Positions 41,785 to 51,083 are shown, counted from the stretch's first letter. The stretch: DNA of 64,000 bases from an uncultured Eubacterium sp. (GCA_910578975.1 CAJTRZ010000004.1:1-64000), one strand, 5' to 3'. The notes: generated from the sequence alone by a model not told the origin. Numbers and translations are program-made.

Positions 41785-42726
41785 TTATTTATCGTTTCTT
41801 TTTAAAATTTCGTCAGCAATATAAATTGGACGATTTTTTACCTGCTGGTAGATACGTGAAATATATTCGCCAATAATACCGATGGTAAACAAAAGTATTC
41901 CACTAAAAAATGTAATAATTAGTGATAATTGTGTGAAACCGTCTACATTAATATTGTAGGTTAATTTTCTGACTAAAGTAACAATAAAATAAATAATTGA
42001 AAAAACAGTAGAAAAAGAACCAAGAATTGTTGCAAGTTTTAATGGAGCAGTAGAAAACGCAACAATGCCATTTATGGCATATTTGAAGAGTTTAAAAGGA
42101 CTCCATTTGGTCTCGCCGGCATTTCTTTCCTCAGCTTCGTATTCCATATAAAGAACCTGAAAACCTACCCAACTGAAAATACCTTTTGAAAATCTATGGT
42201 ATTCCGGCATTAAAAGCATTGCATTTTTTACTTTGGATTTGAATAGTCGGAAATCAGATGCACCGTTTTTAAATTCAATTTCAGCAACTTTGTTAATTAA
42301 TTTATAAAATGCGGATTTGACACTGCTCATCAGTTTACCTTCCCGCCTTTGTTTTTGAAATGCGCAGACACAGTCATAGGCAGGATTTTTGATTAACTGC
42401 TCGTACATTTTTAAAGCTGTTTCGGGACGCTGCTGTAAGTCAGCATCAATAATACAAATATATTCACCTTCACTGTTTTCAAGCCCTGCATAGATAGCAG
42501 ATTCTTTGCCAAAATTTCTTGAAAAATTTACAACAGTAATATTGCTTTTCTGATGATTATTATAAAGTGATTCCAATTTTTGTCTTGTCAAATCACTGCT
42601 TCCGTCATTAACAAAAACATATTGGTAAGAATAGTCTGTATGTTGAAATGTTTTCTCTGTTTCCTGAAAAAATAATTCTACGTTCCCTTCTTCATTATAG
42701 CAGGGTACGATAAATGAAAGATCCAT
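41785..42726 (-). CDS. GtrB-like polyprenyl-phosphate glycosyltransferase (GT2)
   Basis: A 313-aa GT2 enzyme of the bactoprenol glucosyltransferase/DPM1 type: LSFIVPCYNEEGNVELFFQE, YVFVNDGSSD, IDADLQQRP (DxD near 92-98), HRFSKGIFSWVGF, and two C-terminal membrane helices (about 225-250, 262-285) followed by ISRIYQQVKNRPIYI. It charges undecaprenyl-phosphate with a sugar at the inner face. It is transcribed convergently to the gtrA and DUF6056 genes, so the three-part set is split between two strands. Confidence 0.9.
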   Translation of the reverse strand: MDLSFIVPCYNEEGNVELFFQETEKTFQHTDYSYQYVFVNDGSSDLTRQKLESLYNNHQKSNITVVNFSRNFGKESAIYAGLENSEGEYICIIDADLQQRPETALKMYEQLIKNPAYDCVCAFQKQRREGKLMSSVKSAFYKLINKVAEIEFKNGASDFRLFKSKVKNAMLLMPEYHRFSKGIFSWVGFQVLYMEYEAEERNAGETKWSPFKLFKYAINGIVAFSTAPLKLATILGSFSTVFSIIYFIVTLVRKLTYNINVDGFTQLSLIITFFSGILLFTIGIIGEYISRIYQQVKNRPIYIADEILKRNDK

Positions 42727-42857
42727 TTTTTTCTCCTTTTAATTTGTATTTATAAAGTAATTCTAATAAATTATTCTATCATAGTAAAGAATAATAAACA
42801 ACAGGATTGTAATGGGTCTATAGGTGGCTTCAAACTGAAGACAAAACAGTGACAGGC

Positions 42858-42887
42858 TTGATAACATAATGCAATATATGGTATTAT
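42858..42887 (+). promoter_or_regulatory. Promoter of the GT2-TagF fusion gene
   Basis: TTGATA (42858-42863), 18 bp, TATTAT (42882-42887). The expected start of transcription near 42894 lies after the ATG at 42869, so that ATG cannot be used. It supports GTG 42923, which follows AAGGGG. Confidence 0.65.
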
Positions 42888-42922
42888 GTACAAGAAAATA
42901 TAAAAGTATAAAGGGGCACAAA

Positions 42923-45739
42923 GTGAAAATATCGGTAATTATGGCTGCATATAATGCAGCTTTATATTTAGAAGAGACTCTTGAGAGTGTATTAAATCAA
43001 ACCATAGATGATTATGAGGTTATCGTAGTGAATGATGGTTCCAAGGATAATACACTGGAAATATTGCAGGAGTACGAAAAGAAATATACAAAATTAAAAG
43101 TGATTGATAAGGAGAATGGTGGACCTTCCTCTGCTAGAAATGCAGGATTGGATGTGGCAAAAGGAGAGTATATTTTCTTTTTTGATTCGGATGATATATT
43201 GGAATTAACTGCACTGGAAGGGATGTATCATACAGCGGTAAGAAAAAGAGCAGAGCTGGTGATTGCGGGATATGATATTTTTGATAATTATACAACGACC
43301 AGGGTAAGAGATATTGAGGAACTGATGGGAGAAGATATTATTGACAAATATGACGCCAGAATACTATGGACATTCTCTCTTTCCAATAAATTATTTAAAA
43401 AAGATATTATAGATCTGTATCATTTCAGACTTCCTCCAATCTCATATTCGGAGGATGGAGCATTTTTGATGAACTACGTATATCACATTCGTAGAATTGC
43501 AGGATACAACGAGATTATATTCCATTATAGAAGATTAAATGGTGAAGGGAATGCTATCACTGAGACGATATCAGATGCTAAGGTCAAAGATTATATTGAG
43601 GCTCACAGAATTATTTTAGAATGTGCAACAGAGAGCATTTTAAGAGACTATACTGATTATCATACTATCCGAGAGGCTAGAACAAATCCTGTGATTGCAG
43701 ATTATTTAAATAAGATTATATTTAAGGAATTGAATATATTAATTAGACAGTTTTATTCGAAGATATGGAGTTTGGAGGAAGAAACTGCACGATTAATTGT
43801 TGCTGAAATACAGGAAAAGATTCGTATTTTAGATGTAAAAAATATATCTTTAATAGCAGATGAAAATCCGGATATTCAGTTGTTTGACTTATGTGGAAGC
43901 AAACAGGAGGTGCTAAAGAGGGCGCAATTTACTGCAGTTTTATTTGGTGAGAAAGAACGAGAAAAAGATTTTATCGAATGTTTAAGAAGTCTTACGAAAC
44001 AGAATCTTGTTGGGATAAGGATTGTCGTCCCAGAGAATATGAGAACAGAGGTTGAAGAAAACAGCCTTGTATATGGAAACATTTTTTATATGAAAGCAGA
44101 CACCGAAAAGGAATTACAGAAGAAGGCACTAAAAGAAGCAGATACACAGTATATTGTTTTTTGTGATGATAAGGTAGTGTATGCCAATAATGCATTTAAG
44201 TATGTTTTTAAAAGATTTCTTAAAGGAAACAGGGATTTTATATCTGAGGTGATATATCATAACACGTATGGGGAAGAACAACCTGTTTATGTTAATAAAC
44301 TGACACAGGAATCTTTGTCAACAAGGATGGAATATAATCCGTCATTATGTTTTGATAAAACTTTGGCAAATAAGTTTTTTACAACAGATTTTATTAAGCA
44401 GTTGAATCTGCAGGACGAAGAAACAGTATTATCAAGATTTGAAGAAATGTATCGGAAAGGCTCATATCTGTTTTTTGATGATGGTATTGTTATATATAAT
44501 GATTCAGAAGATACATTCTTAGATTATATAGGAACTGACGAAGCAAGAGATTGTGCAGAGCTGTATCTTCAGGATAAGCCGGTGAATTTGAATCATGAAG
44601 ATATTGTAATAAATCCGGTGGAATCTTTTGTAAAGTTAATAGATAGTGAGCCAAAAACTTTTCAAGAGAAGATTATGAAGAAAGCAATAGAGTATTACAG
44701 TCAGAAGAAGGTAGTACACCGTGTATTATTTGTATCAATTCGAAAAGATGGAAAACTAGAAGGCAATATGAAGGCACTTTATCCTTATGTAAAGGGGAAT
44801 AAAGTGATTTGTGCAGCAATGTTGCCACATAGTATTCCTGCAATGCTGAAGATGATTAAATTAATAGCCACGAGTAAAGTGATTGTTACAGATGATTATG
44901 TAAAATATCTTAGATATTTTGATTTGAAACCAGAGCAGAGAGTGATTCAGTTATGGCATGCGTGTGGAGCTTTTAAAAAGTTTGGTCAGAGAGGAACTAA
45001 CATGGCGATTAGTACGGATAAAGCGACCCATGCTCAGTATAATATGGCAATTGTCAGTGGAGAACATATCAGACCAATTTATGCCGATGCCTTTGATATT
45101 CGTTTAAAGAAAGTAAAGGCTATGGGAGCGCCGCGAACAGATGATTTCTTCAATCAGGAATATATTGAGATGAAGAGGAAGGCGATATATGAGAAACATC
45201 CGGAATTGAAGGACAAATTTGTTATTATTTATGCACCAACTTTCAGGGATGTGGGTGAGGGAAGACAAGTATTTACGCCAGAGATTGACTTTAATAGATT
45301 GTCAGAAAATTTGCTGCCAAACCAGCAGTTTTTGATTTGTCCTCATCCGGTTATGAAAAATGATATTATTCCGCACAAGTATGGTAATATTAAAGTGATG
45401 AGGGATTTTTCTACAAATGATTTAATGTTTATTTCAGATATGCTGATTACAGATTATTCATCAGTTATATTTGAGTATGCATTGCTAAAGAAGCCGATTG
45501 CATTTTTCTGTTATGATCTGGCAATTTATAATAGAGGATTTTATCTGAATTATCCTGATGATCTTCCTGGAGATGTATATCAAAACCAGGAGGAATTAGA
45601 AAATTATCTGATAGATTGTAGTAAGCAGACTGTGTCAGAAAAGCATGAGTCATTTATTAAGAAGTATATGACAGGGTGCGATGGACATAGTTGTGAACGA
45701 ATCTCTAAAGTAATAAATGAGTATATGGGTAATAATTGA
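42923..45739 (+). CDS. Three-part wall polymer enzyme: GT2, degenerate GT-like middle, TagF-type transferase
   Basis: 938 aa from GTG 42923, with AAGGGG six bases upstream. Residues 1 to about 310 form a GT2 domain: KISVIMAAYNAALYLEETLES, VVNDGSKDNT, FFFDSDDIL. Residues about 330-560 look like a second, eroded GT-A domain (FTAVLFGEKEREKDFIECLRSL ... YIVFCDDKVVY). About 600-935 is a CDP-glycerol/ribitol glycerophosphotransferase domain: LWHACGAFKKFG (catalytic His), IYAPTFRDVG, CPHPVM and ITDYSSVIFEYALLKKPIAFF. The usual G-P-x-R pattern appears as GAPRTDDFF. It probably adds a sugar and polyol-phosphate units to one growing polymer. The rhomboid gene follows closely. Confidence 0.88.
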   Translation: MKISVIMAAYNAALYLEETLESVLNQTIDDYEVIVVNDGSKDNTLEILQEYEKKYTKLKVIDKENGGPSSARNAGLDVAKGEYIFFFDSDDILELTALEGMYHTAVRKRAELVIAGYDIFDNYTTTRVRDIEELMGEDIIDKYDARILWTFSLSNKLFKKDIIDLYHFRLPPISYSEDGAFLMNYVYHIRRIAGYNEIIFHYRRLNGEGNAITETISDAKVKDYIEAHRIILECATESILRDYTDYHTIREARTNPVIADYLNKIIFKELNILIRQFYSKIWSLEEETARLIVAEIQEKIRILDVKNISLIADENPDIQLFDLCGSKQEVLKRAQFTAVLFGEKEREKDFIECLRSLTKQNLVGIRIVVPENMRTEVEENSLVYGNIFYMKADTEKELQKKALKEADTQYIVFCDDKVVYANNAFKYVFKRFLKGNRDFISEVIYHNTYGEEQPVYVNKLTQESLSTRMEYNPSLCFDKTLANKFFTTDFIKQLNLQDEETVLSRFEEMYRKGSYLFFDDGIVIYNDSEDTFLDYIGTDEARDCAELYLQDKPVNLNHEDIVINPVESFVKLIDSEPKTFQEKIMKKAIEYYSQKKVVHRVLFVSIRKDGKLEGNMKALYPYVKGNKVICAAMLPHSIPAMLKMIKLIATSKVIVTDDYVKYLRYFDLKPEQRVIQLWHACGAFKKFGQRGTNMAISTDKATHAQYNMAIVSGEHIRPIYADAFDIRLKKVKAMGAPRTDDFFNQEYIEMKRKAIYEKHPELKDKFVIIYAPTFRDVGEGRQVFTPEIDFNRLSENLLPNQQFLICPHPVMKNDIIPHKYGNIKVMRDFSTNDLMFISDMLITDYSSVIFEYALLKKPIAFFCYDLAIYNRGFYLNYPDDLPGDVYQNQEELENYLIDCSKQTVSEKHESFIKKYMTGCDGHSCERISKVINEYMGNN

Positions 45740-45765
45740 CAAATAGAGGAAATGGGAACAGACAT

Positions 45766-46374
45766 ATGTATAACGAAAGAATGAGAGATATACCAATTAT
45801 AACTGCAGGTTTTATTATTATAAATGCGATTGTGTTTCTTGGAATGGAAATAATAGGTGACACAGAAAGCACATTGTATTTATATGAGCACGGCGCAATG
45901 TATTGGCCGGATGTTTTTGAAGGTGGTCAGTGGTACCGGTTGATTACTCATATGTTTATTCATTCCGGTGCAGAGCATATTTTAAATAACATGTTTATGT
46001 TAGGTATTCTGGGATATCAGATTGAAAAGGAATATGGACCGATAAAATATTTCATAACATATTTTGTCTGTGGTATTGGTGGCTCACTGATTTCAGCATT
46101 TGCGGAAATGCAAATGAATGAAGCAGTAGTAAGTGTTGGCGCATCCGGAGCAGTGTTTGGTATTTTTGGAGTTATGCTGGTAATGATATTTAAGAACAGG
46201 AATCAGATGGGCCACGTATCAACACCACGTTTGATTATTCTGTTTGCCTTAATGGTTTTTGGAAATATGGAAGAGGGCGTAGACTGGATGGCACATCTGG
46301 GTGGTGCAATGGCCGGGGTGACTATGGCATATATTTTGTATCATCCTAAAGATGATAAAAGGTTCTATTTGTAA
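45766..46374 (+). CDS. Rhomboid family intramembrane serine protease
   Basis: 202 aa from ATG 45766. An upstream TTG (45736) is open but overlaps the previous stop. Six membrane helices are predicted. The hallmark blocks are WYRLITHMFIHSGAEHILNNMFML, the catalytic Ser in VGASGAVFGIFG (GxSG) and the catalytic His in MAHLGGAMAG. It cleaves membrane proteins within the bilayer; substrates are unknown. It lies between the GT2-TagF fusion and a HIT gene. Confidence 0.92.
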   Translation: MYNERMRDIPIITAGFIIINAIVFLGMEIIGDTESTLYLYEHGAMYWPDVFEGGQWYRLITHMFIHSGAEHILNNMFMLGILGYQIEKEYGPIKYFITYFVCGIGGSLISAFAEMQMNEAVVSVGASGAVFGIFGVMLVMIFKNRNQMGHVSTPRLIILFALMVFGNMEEGVDWMAHLGGAMAGVTMAYILYHPKDDKRFYL

Positions 46375-46407
46375 AATAAAAGATGTAATTAAAATGGAGG
46401 AAACATA

Positions 46408-46818
46408 ATGAGTGATTGTATTTTTTGTAAGATAGCAGCAGGAGAAATTCCATCAAATACATTGTATGAGGATGATAAAGTCAAAGTGATTTTTGATATA
46501 TCACCGGCGACATTAGGACATGCTCTGGTAATACCAAAAGAGCATGCAGCAAATGTATTTGAAATTCAAGATGAACTATTGGCACATGCCCATGTTACTG
46601 CAAAGAAAGTTGCAGCAGCGTTGAAAGAAGCAACAGGCTGTAAGGGCGTAAATATATTACAGAATAATGGAGAGGTAGCAGGACAGTCTGTGTTCCATCT
46701 TCACATCCATGTAATTCCAAGGTATGATGATGACGATGCCCATATTAAATGGACACCGGGAACGCAGGACACAGAAGGTCTTGAAAAAATCGCAGCAAAA
46801 GTAAAAGAGATTCTGTAA
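46408..46818 (+). CDS. HIT family nucleotide hydrolase/transferase
   Basis: 136 aa, the full length of a HIT (Hint-type) protein. CIFCKIAAGEIPSNTLYEDD is at the N-terminus and the catalytic histidine triad HLHIHVIPR is near 97-105. Such enzymes hydrolyse AMP-linked metabolites such as adenosine phosphoramidates. Ribosome site TGGAGGAAAC. It is probably a housekeeping gene not tied to the polymer cluster. Confidence 0.93.
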   Translation: MSDCIFCKIAAGEIPSNTLYEDDKVKVIFDISPATLGHALVIPKEHAANVFEIQDELLAHAHVTAKKVAAALKEATGCKGVNILQNNGEVAGQSVFHLHIHVIPRYDDDDAHIKWTPGTQDTEGLEKIAAKVKEIL

Positions 46819-46820
46819 TT

Positions 46821-46910
46821 ATTTTGCCAAAGGCTTGTAGGATTTTATTTGCTGGTACTGTGCCTGTCTCCGCTGCTAATAAATAGTATATCAAAAGTGT
46901 TTGGCAAAAT
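46821..46910. repeat. Inverted repeat spanning the gap between HIT and murG
   Basis: Perfect 11-bp arms ATTTTGCCAAA (46821-46831) and TTTGGCAAAAT (46900-46910) enclose 68 bp. The arms begin 2 bp after the HIT stop and overlap the murG stop on the other strand. It may serve as a shared transcript end, or be a tiny inserted element. There is no T-run typical of an intrinsic terminator. Confidence 0.5.
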
Positions 46911-47971
46911 TACTTACTTAATTCTTTTATTAGCGCTACGATTTTTTCAACACCGCCTGTGCTGGAAGATTTGGACATGGCGTTAATATAGGTGTTTCGG
47001 TTGTCGTATACTTTATGTACTGTGGAGGTAAGGTCGTCTTTCGTTGCCACATCTTCGTCAAGGACTTCGCTGAAACCTTGTTTCGCATAAGATTTTGCGT
47101 TTAATATCTGGTCACCACGACTAGCATTAGCCGACAATGGAATTAAGATATTTGGCTTTTTTAATGCAGATATTTCACAGATGCTATTGGCTCCGGCTCT
47201 GGAGATAATAATATCTGCCATTGCAAAAAAGTCCTTCATTTGTTCGCTGATATATTCAAACTGGGCATAACCTTTTGTATTTGTAAGGGTTTGGTCCAGT
47301 TTTCCTTTACCACAAAGGTGTGCGACCTGAAACTCTTTTAAAAGTTCAGGAAGTGCAGCACGAACCAGTTTATTTACATTTTCTGCTCCAAGGCTGCCAC
47401 CAGTTACCATAATAACCGGTTTGTTGGCAGTGAAGCCGCACATATCTAGGGCAGTAAGCTTATTTCCTGTAAAGAGTTCTGCTCTGATAGGAGAGCCGGT
47501 GTGAACTGCTTTTTCCCCCAGATGTTTGGCTGTTTCAGGAAAATTGTGACATACTTTTGTGGCTTTTTTAATAGCCAGCCGGTTTGCAAGTCCGGGAGTC
47601 ATATCAGACTCGTGAATAATAACCGGAATATTATATTTGTTTGCGGCAAACACAACAGGAACTGTCACAAAACCGCCTTTTGAAAACACAATATCGGGTT
47701 TATATTTTTTAATAAATTTCTTTGCCTGAAAATATCCTCTTAAAACCCTGAAAGGATCAGAGAAGTTTTTCCAGCTGAAATAACGTCTTAATTTTCCTGA
47801 TGAAATGCCTGCATAATCCAGTCCGGCATCTTTTACAAGCTGTGTTTCCATGCCTCCTTTGGAGCCAATGTATTTTATCTCATATCCAGCTTCTTTTAAT
47901 TTTGGAATCAATGCAATATTGGGTGTTACATGACCGGCAGTTCCGCCACCGGTTAAAATAATTTTTTTCAT
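46910..47971 (-). CDS. murG: UDP-GlcNAc:undecaprenyl-PP-MurNAc-pentapeptide GlcNAc transferase MurG
   Basis: Makes lipid II from lipid I at the inner membrane face. It has 353 aa. The N-terminal GGGTAGHVTPN loop (8-18) is the first G-loop. HESDMTPGLANRLA holds the catalytic-region His and Glu. The C-terminal half has VMVTGGSLGAENVN and the donor site SRAGANSICEISALKKPNILIP. It lies outside the usual dcw cluster. It is 12 bp downstream of the LCP gene and co-transcribed with it. Confidence 0.97.
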   Translation of the reverse strand: MKKIILTGGGTAGHVTPNIALIPKLKEAGYEIKYIGSKGGMETQLVKDAGLDYAGISSGKLRRYFSWKNFSDPFRVLRGYFQAKKFIKKYKPDIVFSKGGFVTVPVVFAANKYNIPVIIHESDMTPGLANRLAIKKATKVCHNFPETAKHLGEKAVHTGSPIRAELFTGNKLTALDMCGFTANKPVIMVTGGSLGAENVNKLVRAALPELLKEFQVAHLCGKGKLDQTLTNTKGYAQFEYISEQMKDFFAMADIIISRAGANSICEISALKKPNILIPLSANASRGDQILNAKSYAKQGFSEVLDEDVATKDDLTSTVHKVYDNRNTYINAMSKSSSTGGVEKIVALIKELSK

Positions 47972-47983
47972 TATGCACCTCTT

Positions 47984-49363
47984 TTAATTTCCCTGTTCTT
48001 TATTGTATGCTTTAATCTGCTTCTTTATTTCTTCTGTACTCTTGCCATCTAACGTCATTTTTATCAAATTGCTTGCACGATTTACGGACTCTTCATCCTG
48101 CATTACAACAGAAAGGGATGTACCTGTGAATGTACAAATCTGTCTCGAAGGAGTACCAATAACACTAAATGACATAATATTCCAACCGTCACTCCCTCCA
48201 TCTTTTAATAAATTAATCGATGAAGAAATATCAATGTTGGTAGCAAAGCAATTTTCAATCGCGTCTAATATGCTGTTGTAACGTAATAATGTATTTCCGC
48301 TGAGAGCTTTCTTTTCAATTGCTTTTAAGACTTTTACCTGATTTTTATTTCTTTGCATGTCTCCGTTAGCAAAAGAGTGACGTTCTCTGGCAAAAGTCAG
48401 AGCTGTAGCTCCGTCCATTTTCATTTTACCTTTTGTATAGGTATATGTTTTTCTTTCGCCTGTATCTTTATCACCGTAAGATGCATAAGTTCTGGTACTG
48501 AATGGCTTGTCCACATTAATCGTAATGCCTCCCATTGCATCAATTAAATCTGCAAAACCAGTAAAGTTCAATTTAATATAATGGTAATGTTTATTTGGAA
48601 CATTAAATTTATACAAAGATTTTAATGTATTCATTAATGCTTTGTTTCCAGAGTCCCAGTTTACTTCGTAAGCCCATTGCCAGTCACTTGCAGTGGCTGG
48701 TGAACCGTCTGTTTTCTTTTTGGCAGTTCCTTTTCCATAAAGACCCACATGTGTTAATTTATCGTATGATTCCGGAGCGACAGCCTGTGCCTGAACAGGA
48801 ACATAATAATCCCTTGGTGTAGAAATCATTAAAACGTTATGATTTTTCGGATTTACAATCGCCAGAATATTTGTGTCAGAACGTCCTAAAGTTTTTTCGT
48901 TAAACTCTCCAAAGGTATCATTAGCGGATACAAAAACAACAAAAGGTGTATCATCTAATTTGTCACCGGTTGTAAATTTGCTTAAATCTTTGGAAAGATA
49001 ATAACATCCCAATGCAAGGATAATAATTACAACAATTGAAATGATTTTCCCAAAAGTCTGGGCATTTTTTGTTCTCTGCAGAAGAAATAGAACAACTGCC
49101 AGAAGAATAATAAGAATTGCAATGATACCTGCAACACTGCCAGCAGAAGTAAAAGCAAAACCTTTGGATAAGAACATCCACACAAAAGCGACAGATGCAA
49201 TTAATTGTAAAATAACTAGAATAATACCCAAAGCTTTTCCTACATTTGAGCCTTTTGCTTTTTTTTGTTTTTTCATATTTGTATTTTTTCTGGATGCACC
49301 CGTTTCAGAGCTGTATCCATAATATCCTGTTTTTATGTCTGAAGACTTCTGTTTTTTACTCAT
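47984..49363 (-). CDS. LCP (LytR-CpsA-Psr) family glycopolymer-peptidoglycan ligase
   Basis: 459 aa. A basic cytosolic N-terminus is followed by three membrane helices (about 45-68, 74-95, 105-122) instead of the single helix of classic LCP proteins. The extracytoplasmic LCP domain (about 140-420) has DTNILAIVNPKNHNVLMISTPRDYYVPV, with the pyrophosphate-lipid-binding Arg, and LTFARERHSFANGDMQRNKNQ with the essential Arg pair. These enzymes move wall polymers from undecaprenyl-PP to peptidoglycan, which fits the surrounding cluster. A GGAGG ribosome site precedes the ATG. murG follows. Confidence 0.93.
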   Translation of the reverse strand: MSKKQKSSDIKTGYYGYSSETGASRKNTNMKKQKKAKGSNVGKALGIILVILQLIASVAFVWMFLSKGFAFTSAGSVAGIIAILIILLAVVLFLLQRTKNAQTFGKIISIVVIIILALGCYYLSKDLSKFTTGDKLDDTPFVVFVSANDTFGEFNEKTLGRSDTNILAIVNPKNHNVLMISTPRDYYVPVQAQAVAPESYDKLTHVGLYGKGTAKKKTDGSPATASDWQWAYEVNWDSGNKALMNTLKSLYKFNVPNKHYHYIKLNFTGFADLIDAMGGITINVDKPFSTRTYASYGDKDTGERKTYTYTKGKMKMDGATALTFARERHSFANGDMQRNKNQVKVLKAIEKKALSGNTLLRYNSILDAIENCFATNIDISSSINLLKDGGSDGWNIMSFSVIGTPSRQICTFTGTSLSVVMQDEESVNRASNLIKMTLDGKSTEEIKKQIKAYNKEQGN

Positions 49364-49614
49364 AAATACCTCCTAAAAGTTTAAATCACTGTAAAATAAA
49401 AAAGTAATTTAAATTAGTTTTATCTATTAAACGAAATAAAAATCTCTTTTATTGAGCAAAATAAAAATAAAGTTTAAATTCGTGTCTCATTATACTACAT
49501 AATGGGAAAAAAACAAAGAGTCAATATGTACCACAGTTCAGCCATGCACATGAAAACATAAATATTTGAAAGACTGAATAGTTACCTGAACTGTTATATA
49601 CAAAATGACATGAA
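49364..49614. promoter_or_regulatory. Divergent promoter region between the LCP and sugar transferase genes
   Basis: Very AT-rich. On the minus strand TATAAT (49494-49489) with TTGTTT (49516-49511) and a 16-bp spacer should drive the LCP-murG unit, leaving a ~120-nt leader. A direct repeat-like AAGTTTAAAT...AAGTTTAAAT occurs near 49377 and 49471. No gene is visible in this stretch. Confidence 0.6.
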
Positions 49615-49643
49615 TTGACAAATAATAGTGGCTTTGGTAAAAT
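49615..49643 (+). promoter_or_regulatory. Consensus promoter of the sugar transferase operon
   Basis: TTGACA (49615-49620), 17 bp, TAAAAT (49638-49643), close to the sigma-A optimum. The first start codon of the long open frame is this -35 box itself, so the real start must lie downstream. A leader hairpin AGCTGG/CCAGCT with an inner TTGC/GCAA pairing (49658-49695) lies between the promoter and the ribosome site. Confidence 0.85.
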
Positions 49644-49713
49644 TAGTATAGTTTATGAGCTGGTATTGCGTGTCCCCAAGTGGTGCAAGCCAGCTTATGT
49701 TTTAGGAGAAGAA

Positions 49714-51075
49714 ATGAAGCAGTCAAGAGCGTTTAGAAGAATTACAATCCTGTTATTACAGGCAATTATAATTACAGGACAAACAATGATATTCTGGTAT
49801 TTTTGGGATCATCATTACAGTACCGGTATGGACAGAGAGTTTTTCTTCAAAGGTCATATTGTATTATTATTTGTGTATGCTTTGATGTTTACTTTGTTTA
49901 GTCATGTATACGGAGCCTTTAAGTTAGGAAGATTACAATATTCTAATTTAGTATTCTCGCAACTTTTAGCATTATTGTTTACAAACTTTATTATGTATCT
50001 GCAGATTTCCATGTTATCCCTGAAACTGGTAAATCCGGCACCGTTGATTGGAATGAGTTTTGATAATATACTTTGCTGTCTTGTATGGTCAGGCATTGCT
50101 ATTGGAATTTACAGATGGATGTATCCGCCAAGGGATATGCTGTTAATTTTCAGTGACAGAGATCCGGATAATTTCTTAAAGAAAATAAAAACACGTGAAG
50201 ATAAGTATATTATTTCGGAAGCGATTCACTGCGATAAGAGCTTTGATGAAATAAAGAGTGCAATTTTGAAACATTCTGCAATTCTGTTATGTGATATTCC
50301 GAGTGCAAAACGTAACTCAATTATAAAGTTATGTTACATGTATGATAAAAGAGCATATATTACACCAAAGATTTCTGACATTATTATTATTGGCTCAGAA
50401 CATAATACGCTGTTTGATTCACCGTTGTTAGTAACAAAAGCAAAGGGCTTAAAATGGGAGCAGGCATTTTTAAAACGGTTGCTTGACATTGTTATCTCCT
50501 TAATTTTATGTGTGCCGACGGTGGTTATAACAATTTTAGTTGCATTAGGTGATTTAATATGGGACAGAGGTCCTGTGTTTTATACACAGCCAAGACTTAC
50601 GAAAGATGGAAAAGTATTTAAAATATTAAAATTTAGAAGTATGAAGTGTGATTCTGAAAAAGATGGTGCCAGACTGGCAGCAAAAGATGATGAAAGAATT
50701 ACTAAGGTAGGAAAGATACTTAGAGCGACACATCTTGATGAACTTCCTCAGGTATTTAATATACTTGCGGGGCAGATGTCAGTGGTTGGTCCAAGACCGG
50801 AAAGACCGGAAATTGCAAAAGAGTATGAGGAGAGTATACCAGAGTTCTGTTTCCGCTTAAAGGTGAAAGCAGGACTTACAGGATATGCACAGGTTTATGG
50901 AAAGTACAATACAACCCCTTATGATAAATTAAAACTGGACATGCATTATATTCAGCATTATAAGGTCTGGACGGATATTCAGTTAATTCTAATGACATTT
51001 AAGATTATGTTTATGAAAGACAATACAGAGGGCGTTGAAAAAGACCAGAAAACGGCAATTATTGAGAAAAAATAG
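49714..51075 (+). CDS. Polyprenyl-phosphate sugar-1-phosphate transferase (initiating enzyme)
   Basis: 453 aa from ATG 49714 (AGGAGAAG ribosome site). Four to five N-terminal membrane helices (about 10-140) and a central nucleotide-binding-like domain (about 150-245) precede the C-terminal catalytic domain, which has the bacterial sugar transferase signature: FLKRLLDIVISLILC, GPVFYTQPRLTKDGKVFKILKFRSMK, RATHLDELPQVFNILAGQMSVVGPRPERPE, KAGLTGYAQVYGKYNT. It loads the first sugar-1-phosphate on undecaprenyl phosphate. This could replace TagO/TagA-type initiation, which I do not see here. It heads an operon reaching to 56934. Confidence 0.94.
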   Translation: MKQSRAFRRITILLLQAIIITGQTMIFWYFWDHHYSTGMDREFFFKGHIVLLFVYALMFTLFSHVYGAFKLGRLQYSNLVFSQLLALLFTNFIMYLQISMLSLKLVNPAPLIGMSFDNILCCLVWSGIAIGIYRWMYPPRDMLLIFSDRDPDNFLKKIKTREDKYIISEAIHCDKSFDEIKSAILKHSAILLCDIPSAKRNSIIKLCYMYDKRAYITPKISDIIIIGSEHNTLFDSPLLVTKAKGLKWEQAFLKRLLDIVISLILCVPTVVITILVALGDLIWDRGPVFYTQPRLTKDGKVFKILKFRSMKCDSEKDGARLAAKDDERITKVGKILRATHLDELPQVFNILAGQMSVVGPRPERPEIAKEYEESIPEFCFRLKVKAGLTGYAQVYGKYNTTPYDKLKLDMHYIQHYKVWTDIQLILMTFKIMFMKDNTEGVEKDQKTAIIEKK

Positions 51076-51083
51076 GTGGTTTC

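Noticed and set aside
42869..42922. Upstream ATG start for the GT2-TagF fusion
   Set aside because: It lies between the -35 and -10 boxes of the likely promoter (42858-42887) and has no ribosome site. GTG 42923 has AAGGGG at the right distance.
49615..49713. N-terminal extension of the sugar transferase
   Set aside because: The apparent TTG start is the first part of the TTGACA -35 box. ATG 49714 has a proper ribosome site.
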